NCBI RefSeq assembly: GCF_030689305.1
Contig: NZ_JAUYVM010000005.1
Coordinates: 62,001-126,000, forward strand
Length of the DNA: 64,000 nucleotides
Reading direction: 5' to 3'
From: Vibrio penaeicida
GTDB lineage: Bacteria; Pseudomonadota; Gammaproteobacteria; Enterobacterales; Vibrionaceae
Both the position numbers and the translations under genes were made by a program. Below the pieces are notes generated by a model. It saw only the letters and a program-made list of their open reading frames with translations, had not been told where the DNA came from and did no database searches. Below are positions 27,342 through 36,274 of this stretch, piece by piece (within the stretch, counting starts at the first letter, position 1; every line of letters begins with the position of its first letter).

Positions 27342-27983
27342 TCACTCAAGCTCCCTTAGATCAGAATCCGGCTTTGCGTAGCTCAATCGCGCAAGTCGGG
27401 TTCCAATGTGATAGCTGTCTAGCCCTGAAACTGCAACCAGATCCAGCGAATCTACATCAATAGACCCGTCTGTGTTTAACGCGTCGTCTTGAACTCTTAT
27501 CTCTTGGATCTCACCAATGATCAACTCAGTGTTGTTCACGTTTAACGTCGTGTGTTCTCTTAACGATAAACCAATTTGGATAGGGCTTTCTTTTACATAG
27601 GGGGCGCGTATTTCACTTCCTAGAATAGGAGTAAGCCCAACCTTCTCGAACTCGGATTCTTCTTTTTTGTAACGAGCAGACGTTTGATGGGCTGATTTGA
27701 AAATCGATTGGCATACCGAATTGATCGTGTATTGCTGGCTAACCAGAATATTCTCTAGCGTGTGCCTTTCGACACTATGAGGGCGGATAATAAAACCCAT
27801 TAAAGGTGGATTGGCTCCAAGGTGAAAAACGGAGCTCACGATAGACAGATTGTGTTGACCTTTGTCGTCTGTCGTACCTATCAAGTTAGCGCTCTTATAC
27901 CCCGATAAAGAGTTAACAAATCGAGCTCGATATCTGTCTTCCATCTCTCTGATGTTTTTTTGCGTGTAACAGCTTTTGTTCAT
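27342..27983 (-). CDS. Flavin reductase-like FMN-binding protein
   Basis: A 213-residue protein of the flavin reductase/flavoredoxin-like split-barrel family. It shows the FMN-binding region SSVFHLGANPPLMGFIIRPHSVERHTLENI and an INSV motif. Such proteins reduce flavins or bind FMN as electron carriers; the partner is unknown. It converges with the SoxR-controlled MFS gene with only 16 bases between the stop codons. An AGGA site precedes the ATG. Not obviously part of an operon. Confidence 0.78.
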   Translation of the reverse strand: MNKSCYTQKNIREMEDRYRARFVNSLSGYKSANLIGTTDDKGQHNLSIVSSVFHLGANPPLMGFIIRPHSVERHTLENILVSQQYTINSVCQSIFKSAHQTSARYKKEESEFEKVGLTPILGSEIRAPYVKESPIQIGLSLREHTTLNVNNTELIIGEIQEIRVQDDALNTDGSIDVDSLDLVAVSGLDSYHIGTRLARLSYAKPDSDLRELE

Positions 27984-28100
27984 TTCATGTCCTGTAAAAA
28001 GCAGCGCCTGCAGGTCTAGTATCTTGGGTTACTTTCGCTCGGCAAGCACTGCATAACACTTGGTTATTAATTTTTGGGTATTGGTTATTTATGGACTTAA

Positions 28101-28592
28101 TTACTTAGGCAAAATCACAGAATCAATCACATGAATAACGCCGTTACTGGCTTTAACGTCTGCAAGCACAACGTTCGCGTTATCAATCATGACTTTGTCT
28201 CCCATTGTCTTAATAGACACATCTTGTCCTTGCACGGTTGACGCACCTGATAGCTTAACCACATCTGACGCCATCACTTTTCCTGGAACAACGTGGTAGG
28301 TGAGAACAGCAACTAGCTTGTCTTTATTTTCTGGTTTCAGAAGCATGTCGACCGTGCCTTCAGGCAATTTTGCAAACGCCGCATCGGTCGGAGCAAATAC
28401 AGTGAACGGACCATTTCCCTTCAATGTATCCACCAATCCACCCGCTTTTACAGCGGCTACAAGCGTGTTGAATGACCCGTTACTTACAGCAACATCAACG
28501 ATATCTTTCTTCTCACCATGATGACCCGCGTTGGTCATGAATGAAAAAGAAGTAAGAGCAACAGTGGCAACAAGCAGAATTTTTTTGAACAT
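28101..28592 (-). CDS. Secreted fasciclin-domain protein
   Basis: A 163-residue single-domain fasciclin (FAS1/beta-Ig-H3) protein. The signal peptide is about residues 1-22 (ending MTNAG). FAS1 box H1 is visible as [19 protein letters not shown] and box H2 as [16 protein letters not shown], with the YH motif in [11 protein letters not shown]1 proteins mediate adhesion or extracellular stress responses; the bacterial ones are periplasmic or surface-exposed. GAGGA precedes the ATG. It is divergent from the gene at 28766, so the two may share a regulatory region. Confidence 0.93.
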   Translation of the reverse strand: MFKKILLVATVALTSFSFMTNAGHHGEKKDIVDVAVSNGSFNTLVAAVKAGGLVDTLKGNGPFTVFAPTDAAFAKLPEGTVDMLLKPENKDKLVAVLTYHVVPGKVMASDVVKLSGASTVQGQDVSIKTMGDKVMIDNANVVLADVKASNGVIHVIDSVILPK

Positions 28593-28765
28593 AGTTTTGT
28601 CCTCAGTTTTTGAACAACGGTTCCAGCGAATAACTGGTTGCTGTATCTACGGCTGGATTTTCAAATGGGATCAAAAGAAATTTTGCGAATATTTGAGAGT
28701 GAACCGAAGGTAAATTTGTTGCGTACTAAAGCTGTATCGGAGAATTCTATGGAAGGTGAGTTTCT

Positions 28766-29071
28766 ATGAAAATGACGTTAAACAAAGCCAAAAAATATTT
28801 TCACATCGATAAATTGGTGATCCACTCTTTGGACATGTCACTCTATCAAGCCTCTGTTGTGATTGACGGCGAAGAGTGGTTTCTCACAGAGCAAGATGGG
28901 CAGTTAGTAAGAGCTTGGTCGTTCATAGAGATTCAAAAGCGTTGCCGAAACATTAACGCCATTGAACGAGTCATGCGCCAAGAAAGCGCTTACGACGAAA
29001 TGGTTGGAGGACCAGAGAAACCCATCAGCAACGCAATGGAAGTACCGTTAGGCGACAACAAGCTTTACTAA
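28766..29071 (+). CDS. Small conserved protein, probably DUF6482
   Basis: A 101-residue cytoplasmic protein whose sequence (LVIHSLDMSLYQASVVIDGEE and the C-terminal ESAYDEMVGGP) fits the DUF6482 family of short proteins from marine gamma-proteobacteria, as I remember it. The function is unknown. A good AAGGTGAG site precedes the ATG. The next plus-strand gene starts about 200 bases downstream. Confidence 0.68.
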   Translation: MKMTLNKAKKYFHIDKLVIHSLDMSLYQASVVIDGEEWFLTEQDGQLVRAWSFIEIQKRCRNINAIERVMRQESAYDEMVGGPEKPISNAMEVPLGDNKLY

Positions 29072-29272
29072 GCCAGAGAGCCATAAGGGAGCGAGCGTAA
29101 TACACCTTGTGGCACCCTGTTTTACCTTGGCAAAAGGTCGCAATATAACAACCTAGAAAATTGAACTGACAATTTCTAACTCTGTTTTGACAAATCCCCC
29201 CATCAGCACGGCAAACTTCTTCGCACTTCTGTTCATCGTACTTTAAAACCAATAAATCAATCAGGAATGGCT

Positions 29273-29617
29273 ATGGAGTTTACTCAACAAGATCGCGAAG
29301 CACTTTATCAAATCTGGATGTCGCAAAAAGCCAAAATGCGTATGACTCAAATGGAAATCACGAAACGACTCGGGATAAGCCAAATCGATTTTTCCGAGCT
29401 TTTAAGAGGAAGCGCGCGGTTAGAGCCGGCTTTTGTTGAACAGTTTTGCAGTCAATTACACGTCGATCCTAAATCGGTTATCCCTTCCCTAAAAAACAAC
29501 GATAACCCCAGCCAGGTTATCTATCTGAAAAGTCGCATCACCGTCGATGGAGAGATCAAAAAAACCTATATTGAAGGTAACCAAGTCATTGTTGAATATG
29601 CACATTCTATTGAATAA
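29273..29617 (+). CDS. Small XRE-like DNA-binding protein
   Basis: A 114-residue protein with a helix-turn-helix near residues 15-60 (MTQMEITKRLGISQIDFSELLRGSARLE) of the phage-repressor/XRE type. It has a short C-terminal extension (about 80-114). The second of two close ATGs (29273) is favoured because CAGGA lies too close to the first. The target is unknown; no toxin-like partner is adjacent. Confidence 0.7.
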   Translation: MEFTQQDREALYQIWMSQKAKMRMTQMEITKRLGISQIDFSELLRGSARLEPAFVEQFCSQLHVDPKSVIPSLKNNDNPSQVIYLKSRITVDGEIKKTYIEGNQVIVEYAHSIE

Positions 29618-29809
29618 ATAAAATCAAACCACCAGCGGTATTGCGTAGGAAAAGCGTCAGTGTCTATGTTAAAGATTAGAATTGAAAATGCGTCTTTTAG
29701 CCCAAATTTCGTCAGCATTTGTATTCAACTTTTTAACCTATAGAGATTCGTTCCAATTCATCAGCACAATTTAGAGTAAAAACACTAACTCAATTTAATA
29801 AGGGAGTTA

Positions 29810-31072
29810 ATGCTTATGCTCAGTTATCTATTACCCGTTATAACCAGTTTTAGTGCAATGCAACCATTCACATCACTACTGGACTTAGACGTGACTGCAA
29901 TACCAGAGTCCGTGCTTTCTTCTGCACCTGTTTCTTTCATTTTTGAGCGAGAAAGACCAACTTATGTACGCTGTTGGTATCGAACCAGTCATGCGGAAGA
30001 AGACGTTGGCACCGCTTGGGAATGGGCAAAAAATGAAAATGGTAGCTATCTTGAACTGGATGGCTATTGGTGGTCTGCGTTTGGTAAACGAAATATGTTC
30101 TATACCGACATGCCACAAGAAACCATTCATCAGCATTGTGAGCGCACACTCGGAGTGAGTTATAGCAATGCCGATATCATGTTTTATGCCTCCGATAACG
30201 ACCTTTCCTACAACCACACTATCTGGACCAATGATCATGTGATGCAGCCGAATACCATTAATAAAGTGGTGGTTCTTGGTGATAGCCTATCGGACACCGG
30301 TAACATTTTTAACGAATCTGAATGGACATTTCCGAGCCGAGATTCTTGGTATTTGGGGCATTTTTCAAACGGCTTTATTTGGGCTGAATATCTTGCTAAA
30401 TCTCAGAAATTACCAATGTACAACTGGTCGGTTGGTGGGGCGGCGGGATCGGATCAGTACTTACTGATCAAAGGAGTGAAGGCGCAAGTCGACTCATTCC
30501 TTACCTACATGGAAGAAGCCAAAAACTACAAAATCCAGAACACGTTATTCACTCTGGAATTCGGCTTGAACGACTTTATGAATTACGGGCGTGAAGTCTC
30601 GGAAGTAAAATCAGATTTTGATTCAGCGATGAATAAGCTCGCCGCTTCAGGGGCAAAGAACATTTTACTGCTGACTCTACCTGATGCGACAAAAGCGCCG
30701 CAATTTCAATACAGCACTCAAGAAAACATCAATACAATCCGCAAGAAAATTCTTGAATTCAACGGTTTCATTGAAGAGCGGGCGGCTCATTATCAATCTC
30801 AAGGGGTTAACATTACGTTGTTTGATGGCTACCAATTGTTTGAAGATGTACTCACGAACCCACAGCAACATGGGTTCGTGAACACAAACGAACCTTGCTT
30901 GAACTTAACGCGTAGCTCTGCTGCCGATTATTTGTATGGGCATGATATTACGAACGATTGCGCCGCCATTGGATCGGATAAATACGTTTTTTGGGATGTC
31001 ACTCACCCAACAACCGCCATTCACAAATATTTAGCGAAAAGGATACTTGAAGAAACAAGTATGAATTTTTGA
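29810..31072 (+). CDS. tlh: Thermolabile hemolysin / lecithin-dependent phospholipase
   Basis: A 420-residue secreted SGNH/GDSL phospholipase A2/lysophospholipase closely resembling the Vibrio thermolabile hemolysin. A Vibrio-specific N-terminal domain (about 45-145; YVRCWYRTSH, MFYT, YNHTIWTND) precedes the hydrolase domain. GDSLSDTGNIF carries the nucleophile S159, GGAAG block II, GLNDFMNY block III and DVTHPTT the catalytic histidine (about 400). It releases fatty acids from phosphatidylcholine and lyses cells. The N-terminus is hydrophobic and probably the signal peptide. The gene stands alone, with GGGAG upstream of the ATG and a 9-bp stem-loop after it. Confidence 0.95.
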   Translation: MLMLSYLLPVITSFSAMQPFTSLLDLDVTAIPESVLSSAPVSFIFERERPTYVRCWYRTSHAEEDVGTAWEWAKNENGSYLELDGYWWSAFGKRNMFYTDMPQETIHQHCERTLGVSYSNADIMFYASDNDLSYNHTIWTNDHVMQPNTINKVVVLGDSLSDTGNIFNESEWTFPSRDSWYLGHFSNGFIWAEYLAKSQKLPMYNWSVGGAAGSDQYLLIKGVKAQVDSFLTYMEEAKNYKIQNTLFTLEFGLNDFMNYGREVSEVKSDFDSAMNKLAASGAKNILLLTLPDATKAPQFQYSTQENINTIRKKILEFNGFIEERAAHYQSQGVNITLFDGYQLFEDVLTNPQQHGFVNTNEPCLNLTRSSAADYLYGHDITNDCAAIGSDKYVFWDVTHPTTAIHKYLAKRILEETSMNF

Positions 31073-31079
31073 TGCTATT

Positions 31080-31101
31080 GGAGCGAGGCTATCCTCGCTC
31101 C
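31080..31101. terminator. Terminator stem between tlh and the LysR gene
   Basis: A perfect 9-bp stem (GGAGCGAGG / CCTCGCTCC) with loop CTAT starts eight bases after the tlh stop and overlaps the last codons of the convergent LysR gene. Few T residues follow. Confidence 0.6.
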
Positions 31102-31955
31102 TTAAATTGCTTTTGCAACCAATCCACACAATATCTCACCACGTGCTTGTCTTTGCTGAACGGGGAAACCCTGAGGTAATAGCTGTACCCTTCAAAAGAA
31201 GGTAAATCGGTTCTTTGTTTTAGCCATTGCTGCTTTCTTGCGACTTCGCTCAATACATCACTCACTAATGCTACGCCCTGACCTGCAAGTGCCGCCTGTA
31301 ATACGTATTGCTCCTGATTAAATTTGTGAGTCACTAAGTCCGATTTCACAAAATATTTCTGCCACGACACATTAGGTATGTAGGATTCGTCCTCCCACTC
31401 TGTCACAAATAAGGTTTTGGGCATATTTTCAGCTCGGTCATCAAAGTTTGCTGGCACATAACACCCTAATTGTTCAGCCCCAAGAAATACTTCTCCTTCT
31501 TCCATCGTTTCTGGTAAGCCATAACGAACCGCAATATCTATGCGGCGCTCATTGCTAAAATCCACCAGCCTGTCACTGGCGCATATTTCCACTTCCAAAT
31601 CTGAACGCTTGGCATACAGTTCCGGCAGTTTTGGGGCTAACCATAATGCGGCAAATGATGTACAGCACGAAATAGTGACTCGATTTATTGGTGCCTGAAT
31701 ATCTGAGATGGTGTCTTCTAATTGGGTAAACACATTCTTCGTTGTTTGTGCCAATTTCTTCCCTTCTTCCGTCAACGTCACCGCCCGAACCTTGCGTTCG
31801 AAAAGCGTCACGTTCAGTTGAGCTTCTAGGCTTCTAATCTGATGAGAAATAGCCGTTGGTGTCACGTTCAAAACGGTCGCGGCATGTTTAAAGCTTCCAT
31901 ACTGGGCAGCCAAGGAAAACGCTCTTAAATGATTCAAAGATGGGATATTCGCCAT
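31089..31955 (-). CDS. LysR-family regulator, GcvA-like
   Basis: A 288-residue LysR-type regulator with the helix-turn-helix LAAQYGSFKHAATVLNVTPTAISHQIRSLE at residues 15-45 and a GcvA-like effector domain (SCCTSFAALWLAPKL, RRIDIAVRYG). GGAG precedes the ATG. It is divergent from the azoreductase gene, and the shared 115-base gap contains a 21-bp tandem repeat, the usual place for a LysR operator. It probably controls azoR and itself; the inducer is unknown. Confidence 0.88.
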   Translation of the reverse strand: MANIPSLNHLRAFSLAAQYGSFKHAATVLNVTPTAISHQIRSLEAQLNVTLFERKVRAVTLTEEGKKLAQTTKNVFTQLEDTISDIQAPINRVTISCCTSFAALWLAPKLPELYAKRSDLEVEICASDRLVDFSNERRIDIAVRYGLPETMEEGEVFLGAEQLGCYVPANFDDRAENMPKTLFVTEWEDESYIPNVSWQKYFVKSDLVTHKFNQEQYVLQAALAGQGVALVSDVLSEVARKQQWLKQRTDLPSFEGYSYYLRVSPFSKDKHVVRYCVDWLQKQFKERG

Positions 31956-31967
31956 ACCACTCCAACT

Positions 31968-32009
31968 CTATAAGTAATAATTTCTCATCTATAAGTAGTC
32001 TTTTCTCGT
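31968..32009. promoter_or_regulatory. 21-bp tandem repeat in the LysR/azoR divergent promoter
   Basis: Two adjacent 21-bp copies (31968-31988 and 31989-32009) share CTATAAGTA and TTTCTC and match at about 17 of 21 positions. The period is two helical turns, so a dimeric regulator would see both copies on one face of the DNA. Confidence 0.6.
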
Positions 32010-32070
32010 TTGTCAGAAACTCTCTGCCATTTAAGAATAAGCCTACTCCCCAATCACGAAGGACATCAAC

Positions 32071-32730
32071 ATGGCAACACTTCTTCACATTGATTCAAGC
32101 CCGAGACCTTACTCTCCAGACCAGCAAGCACATCAGTCGCTTTCTCGACAAATAGCGCATCACTTTGTTTCCGAGTTCAATGACCGACGCCATAATAATC
32201 TGATATACCGAGATTTATCAACGAATCCACCACCATTTATTGATGTAGAATGGATCGCTCAAAGCTTTGCAAAACAAGCGGAAAAAGAAGAATACCCAGC
32301 GTTGGAAACATCCAATGAATTGATAGAAGAAGTTGAGCAAGCCGACGTAATTGTTATCTCGTCTCCCATGTACAACTACGGTATGCCCGCGGTTCTAAAA
32401 GCATGGTTTGATCAAGTCATAAGGGTGAATAAAACTTTCTCATTTGATTTAGAACGAGGTGAGAACCCTATCGAGCCTATATTGTCTGGAAAGACCGTTG
32501 TTCTTTGTACCTCCAGCGGTGAATCGGGCTTTGCCGAAGGAGGGCAAAAGCACCATATGAATCATCTAGGGAAGCACATCAAATTACTAAGCCCTTATCT
32601 GGGAGCCAGTCAATTCCACGAGATCACCAGCGAGTATCAAGAATTTGGAGATGAACGTCACAGCCTTTCGTTTGAAGGAGCCAAGAAAGAAGCGAAACAG
32701 CTTGCGGCTAGAGTTGCCGCTCAAAAATAA
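32071..32730 (+). CDS. azoR: FMN-dependent NADH azoreductase
   Basis: A 219-residue flavodoxin-fold quinone/azo reductase (AzoR family; E. coli AzoR has 201 residues). Signatures are HIDSSPRP at the FMN-phosphate loop (about 5-12), SSPMYNYGMPAVLKAWFDQVIR (about 93-114) and the flavin-contacting SSGESGF. It reduces quinones and azo dyes by two electrons, protecting against redox cycling. AAGGA precedes the ATG. It is divergently transcribed from a LysR gene, as is common for azoR-like genes. A terminator follows. Confidence 0.92.
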   Translation: MATLLHIDSSPRPYSPDQQAHQSLSRQIAHHFVSEFNDRRHNNLIYRDLSTNPPPFIDVEWIAQSFAKQAEKEEYPALETSNELIEEVEQADVIVISSPMYNYGMPAVLKAWFDQVIRVNKTFSFDLERGENPIEPILSGKTVVLCTSSGESGFAEGGQKHHMNHLGKHIKLLSPYLGASQFHEITSEYQEFGDERHSLSFEGAKKEAKQLAARVAAQK

Positions 32731-32755
32731 ATCGTAAAAAACGGCTAGAAATAAG

Positions 32756-32783
32756 AAACCCTTCCAATAATGAAAGGGTTTTT
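32756..32783 (+). terminator. Rho-independent terminator of azoR
   Basis: A stem AAACCCTT / AAGGGTTT runs into TTTTT, 26 bases after the azoR stop codon. Confidence 0.8.
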
Positions 32784-32835
32784 GTCTATCCAAGCTACCT
32801 AATGGTAAAGGTACTCAGGTAGGTGATTTAGCGGA

Positions 32836-33696
32836 TCAAGACGGCTTTTTCGCCAACACTTCATCGATATCGGCAGCTGAGTGACGTTCTGGTACTTGCT
32901 CCCATTCTTCTCCCCAAGCGCGGTTAACCATTCGACCGCGTTGCACGGCAGGACGTTGAGAAATGTCTTTTGCCCAGCGTACAAGGTTAGGGTAGCTCTC
33001 TACATCTAAAAACTCAGCGGCATCATAGAGAACGCCAAGCACAAGATTGCCATACCAAGGCCACGTCGCAATATCCGCGATACTGTATTCATCGCCACCT
33101 AAGTATTTGTGATTCGAAAGACGCTTATCCAAGACATCAAGCTGGCGTTTAGCTTCCATAGAAAAACGATTGATTGGGTACTCAAACTTCTCTGGCGCGT
33201 AGGCATAGAAATGCCCAAAGCCACCGCCCAAGTAAGGTGCCGACCCTTGAAGCCAGAAAAGCCAATTCAACGTTTCTGTGCGAGCTTTTGCATCTTTAGG
33301 TAATAGCTGCCCAAACTTCTCTGCCAAGTAAAGCAAAATACCGCCCGATTCAAATACATTCACAGGCTCACTGCCAGAGCGATCCACCAGCGCTGGGATT
33401 TTCGAGTTAGGGTTAACATCAACGAACCCTGAACCAAACTGGTCTCCATCGCCTATTTTGATTAAATACGCATCGTATTCCGCTTCGGTTACGCCAAGTG
33501 CCAAAAGTTCTTCCAACATAATGGTGACTTTCTGCCCATTTGGAGTGCCCATGGAGTAAAGCTGTAATGGGTGCTTACCTACTGGCAGTTCTTGTTCATG
33601 TCGTGCACCTGAATCTGGTCTGTTAATGCTTGCCCACTGACCGCCATTTTCATCTTCCATCGTCCAAACTTTTGGTGGTGTATATTCGTTTGCCAT
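32836..33696 (-). CDS. yghU: YghU-type glutathione S-transferase
   Basis: A 286-residue glutathione transferase of the Nu class. An N-terminal extension precedes the thioredoxin fold (about 40-125; YSMGTPNGQKVTIMLEEL and NPNSKIPALVDR), followed by the helical domain (about 140-270; SIADIATWPWYG). Length and motifs match E. coli YghU (288 aa), which binds two glutathiones and has disulfide-bond reductase activity. AAGGA precedes the ATG. Cytoplasmic, monocistronic and probably stress-related. Confidence 0.92.
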   Translation of the reverse strand: MANEYTPPKVWTMEDENGGQWASINRPDSGARHEQELPVGKHPLQLYSMGTPNGQKVTIMLEELLALGVTEAEYDAYLIKIGDGDQFGSGFVDVNPNSKIPALVDRSGSEPVNVFESGGILLYLAEKFGQLLPKDAKARTETLNWLFWLQGSAPYLGGGFGHFYAYAPEKFEYPINRFSMEAKRQLDVLDKRLSNHKYLGGDEYSIADIATWPWYGNLVLGVLYDAAEFLDVESYPNLVRWAKDISQRPAVQRGRMVNRAWGEEWEQVPERHSAADIDEVLAKKPS

Positions 33697-34151
33697 CTCA
33701 ATTCCTTATCTGTGTGAGGAGGGGGATATATCTGAGCCTGAGATCAGTAGACCCTACAACATACATTAGGTCTTTTTTCTCAGTTAAAACCCCTATCGGA
33801 TATTTTTATTAGAACGATCGGTTATTTATAAATCATTGTTTAGAATAAAGCTAACTCATTAACTCAACCTTTAAAGTATGCGCTTAACCCCGAAAAGCAC
33901 TTAGCTATTTTGAGCTCTGGCGAGCAAATAATCTCGATGAAACAAGCACATCCGTAGGTTTGAAGAATTTCCGCATCGAGCCGCTTAATTACGCTGAAAA
34001 ACGTCAATTACTCCTCAAGACTAGACGCTCCCCTGCAAACACGCTTGGTAAACTTTTATTATTGAAAACGACTCGTGTGTCTTTAAAGGTTGGGGTTGAC
34101 CAATCAATCCGAGCTTTAAGTGGGTACACATCTATAAAAGGAAAACCTTCT
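33697..34151 (+). other. Upstream region of the diaminopropionate ammonia-lyase gene
   Basis: This is 455 bases between divergent genes. The lyase reading frame extends in-frame back to a TTG at 33960, but those 64 codons match nothing in the family and the ATG at 34152 has a proper ribosome binding site, so I treat the extension as leader DNA. The AT-rich stretch 33770-33870 probably contains promoters. I see no clear operator. Confidence 0.5.
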
Positions 34152-35342
34152 ATGCATTCATTGACCGGGACTCTGACTCATTTCTCGAATCCTAATGCAC
34201 ACCCAGAACGTCTTTATACAGATAAACAGAGGGGCATCCTCAGTGTAAAAAGCGCTCAAGACGCCATACAAGATATTACTCAGTGGCCTCATTATGCGGC
34301 AACTCCTCTTCATCATTTGGATACACTTTCGTCCGACGCTGGTTTGGGTAAGTTGTGGTACAAAGACGAGTCTCAACGATTTGGATTAAAGAGTTTTAAA
34401 GCCTTAGGAGGTGCATACGCCGTTGCGAAACAATTGCAGCAAGTACTGGCTCAGAGGTATGGGAAAACACCGAGTATCACTGAATTACTGGCTGGCGATT
34501 GGAAGTCTGAAATCGCTGAAATTACGGTAAGCTGTGCGACAGATGGGAACCACGGACGCTCTGTGTCTTGGGGAGCCCAAATGTTTGGCTGTGAATGCAT
34601 CATATACATACATAAAGACGTTTCCGAAGGTCGCAGACTTGCCATGGAATCGTACGGTGCAAAGGTCATTCGCATTGAAGGAAATTATGACGAATCGGTA
34701 CGCCTAGCCGATTCTGAGGCCAAAGAACACGGCCGCATAATCGTTTCAGACACTTCTTACGAAGGCTACATGGACATACCAAAAGATGTGGCGCTCGGCT
34801 ATACCGTAATGTTGGCAGAAATTGTGGAACAACTGAAAGGAGAAATCCCAACCCATGTCTTCATCCAAGGCGGTGTGGGTGGGCTTGCCTCTGCCGTATG
34901 CGGGTATTTCTGGGACTTATGGGGCACTCAACGTCCACGCTTTTTAATCGTTGAACCCGAACAAGCGAATTGCCTGCAACAGAGTGCCAAAGCAGGAGAA
35001 CCTGTCACCGTCCATGGCAGCCTAGAAACGTTAATGGCAGGCTTGGCATGCGGTGAAGTCTCCAGTTTGGCGTGGGAAATACTGGCGGAAGGCGCGAATG
35101 ATTTTCTCACACTCAGCGAAGATGCCATTCCTCAAACAATGAAAATGCTAGCCAGTGGCGAGTCACACAGTGAGAAAATTGAAGCTGGTGAATCCGCTGT
35201 ACCTGGATTAGCGGCAGTATTGATTGCCCGTTCCGACACTGAGCTGGCGAAAACAATTGAACTGAACAGCGATAGCCGCGTGCTGGTCATAGGTACTGAG
35301 GGCGCAACCGATCCTGATCTGTATAAAACGTTAATAAGCTGA
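34152..35342 (+). CDS. dpaL: Diaminopropionate ammonia-lyase (DpaL/YgeX-like)
   Basis: A 396-residue PLP enzyme (fold type II) that converts 2,3-diaminopropionate, D or L, to pyruvate and two ammonia. LWYKDESQRFGLKSFKALGG carries the Schiff-base lysine (K83; K77 in E. coli). TDGNHGRSVSWGAQ and the PLP-phosphate loop QGGVGGLA follow, with the closing region VLVIGTEGATDPDLY. The length matches E. coli YgeX (398). AAAGGAAAA precedes the ATG at 34152. It sits at the start of a catabolic island (regulator, racemase-family enzyme, amidohydrolase, TRAP carrier, M24 hydrolase), so it probably handles a diaminopropionate-type intermediate. A terminator separates it from the rest. Confidence 0.92.
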   Translation: MHSLTGTLTHFSNPNAHPERLYTDKQRGILSVKSAQDAIQDITQWPHYAATPLHHLDTLSSDAGLGKLWYKDESQRFGLKSFKALGGAYAVAKQLQQVLAQRYGKTPSITELLAGDWKSEIAEITVSCATDGNHGRSVSWGAQMFGCECIIYIHKDVSEGRRLAMESYGAKVIRIEGNYDESVRLADSEAKEHGRIIVSDTSYEGYMDIPKDVALGYTVMLAEIVEQLKGEIPTHVFIQGGVGGLASAVCGYFWDLWGTQRPRFLIVEPEQANCLQQSAKAGEPVTVHGSLETLMAGLACGEVSSLAWEILAEGANDFLTLSEDAIPQTMKMLASGESHSEKIEAGESAVPGLAAVLIARSDTELAKTIELNSDSRVLVIGTEGATDPDLYKTLIS

Positions 35343-35395
35343 TTTGTTTACCCAGTACACCTTAATTTTCTGTCAATCAATCTAATTATGCGTTC

Positions 35396-35444
35396 CCCCT
35401 AGTGAACTATTATCCCCATACTTTGTGTTCACTAGGGGCTTTTA
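35396..35444 (+). terminator. Terminator downstream of dpaL
   Basis: A perfect 12-bp stem (CCCCTAGTGAAC / GTTCACTAGGGG) with a 19-base loop is followed by CTTTT. It lies about 50 bases after the dpaL stop and before the convergent Lrp gene. Confidence 0.75.
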
Positions 35445-35470
35445 ACCAGATAATGCCAACTCGATGCAAG

Positions 35471-35962
35471 TTACTCATTTCCCTCATCGATTGGGATTGT
35501 TAACCCTACTTTGACCAAATCCATTACAACATTGGTTTGAAAGCTTTTGATATTGGCGTTGTCGAAAAAGGCTTCACGCGTAAACTCGTCATACCCTTCC
35601 ATGTCTTGCGTCGTCACAATCAAAATAAAATCGGAACTGCCTGTCACGTAGTAACACTGCTGAACAGAGCGATTGGTCAGCATTTCCTTTTTAAAGTTAT
35701 GCATTAGGTCTACGCGTTCACGCTCTAGAGTCACCTGAACAACAAAAGTCATGGCATGACCTAAGGCTTTCGGGTTGATCACCGACACATCCGCTTGAAT
35801 AACGTTTTGAGCACGCATACGCTTTAATCTTCTTTGTACTGCTGCCGGAGAAAGCCCTACTCTTTCTGCAATTTGATCTGAGGTCGTTCGATTCGATACT
35901 TGTACTATATCGAGGATTTTTCGGTCGAAATTATCCACTGAAAGAGTTGGGGGTTGAGCCAT
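35471..35962 (-). CDS. Lrp/AsnC-family regulator of the catabolic island
   Basis: A 163-residue Lrp/AsnC-type regulator with an N-terminal helix-turn-helix (about 10-60; TSDQIAERVGLSPAAVQRRLKRM) and a C-terminal RAM/AsnC effector domain (about 70-150; YYVTGSSDFILIVTTQDMEGY). It is divergent from the racemase-amidohydrolase-TRAP-M24 operon, whose substrate or product is probably its effector. AsnC-like regulators often sit in amino-acid and ectoine catabolic loci. AAAGGA precedes the ATG. Confidence 0.88.
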   Translation of the reverse strand: MAQPPTLSVDNFDRKILDIVQVSNRTTSDQIAERVGLSPAAVQRRLKRMRAQNVIQADVSVINPKALGHAMTFVVQVTLERERVDLMHNFKKEMLTNRSVQQCYYVTGSSDFILIVTTQDMEGYDEFTREAFFDNANIKSFQTNVVMDLVKVGLTIPIDEGNE

Positions 35963-36274
35963 TTAAACCATTCCTTTGTTGGTGAGTTCTTAATAAATCA
36001 CGTCCAGATGCTTGGGCATTTACTCAAATTAGAGCGCTTAAAAGGCATACGTCGTTTGAAGCGATAAGCCTATTCTTTTCCGCTCATCACCCTATTAATC
36101 TGCTGTTTTTCATCTTGGTAATTCAATGTTCATTTAAAAATACTATAGCGCACAAAATTTGCGGATTTTCCTCATTGTTAGACCAATTTTGAAGGAATTT
36201 CATCGATACGCGAAAGGCATTATTGAACTTGTGAAGGAAATGTAAAGAAAACGATACTAACAAGGACGTAACGC
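35963..36274. other. Divergent regulatory region between the Lrp gene and the operon
   Basis: This is 312 bases holding the promoters of the regulator and of the catabolic operon. It includes an imperfect dyad CGCACAAAATTTGCG (36149-36163), which is a plausible but weak Lrp-type operator. I see nothing else of note. Confidence 0.4.
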
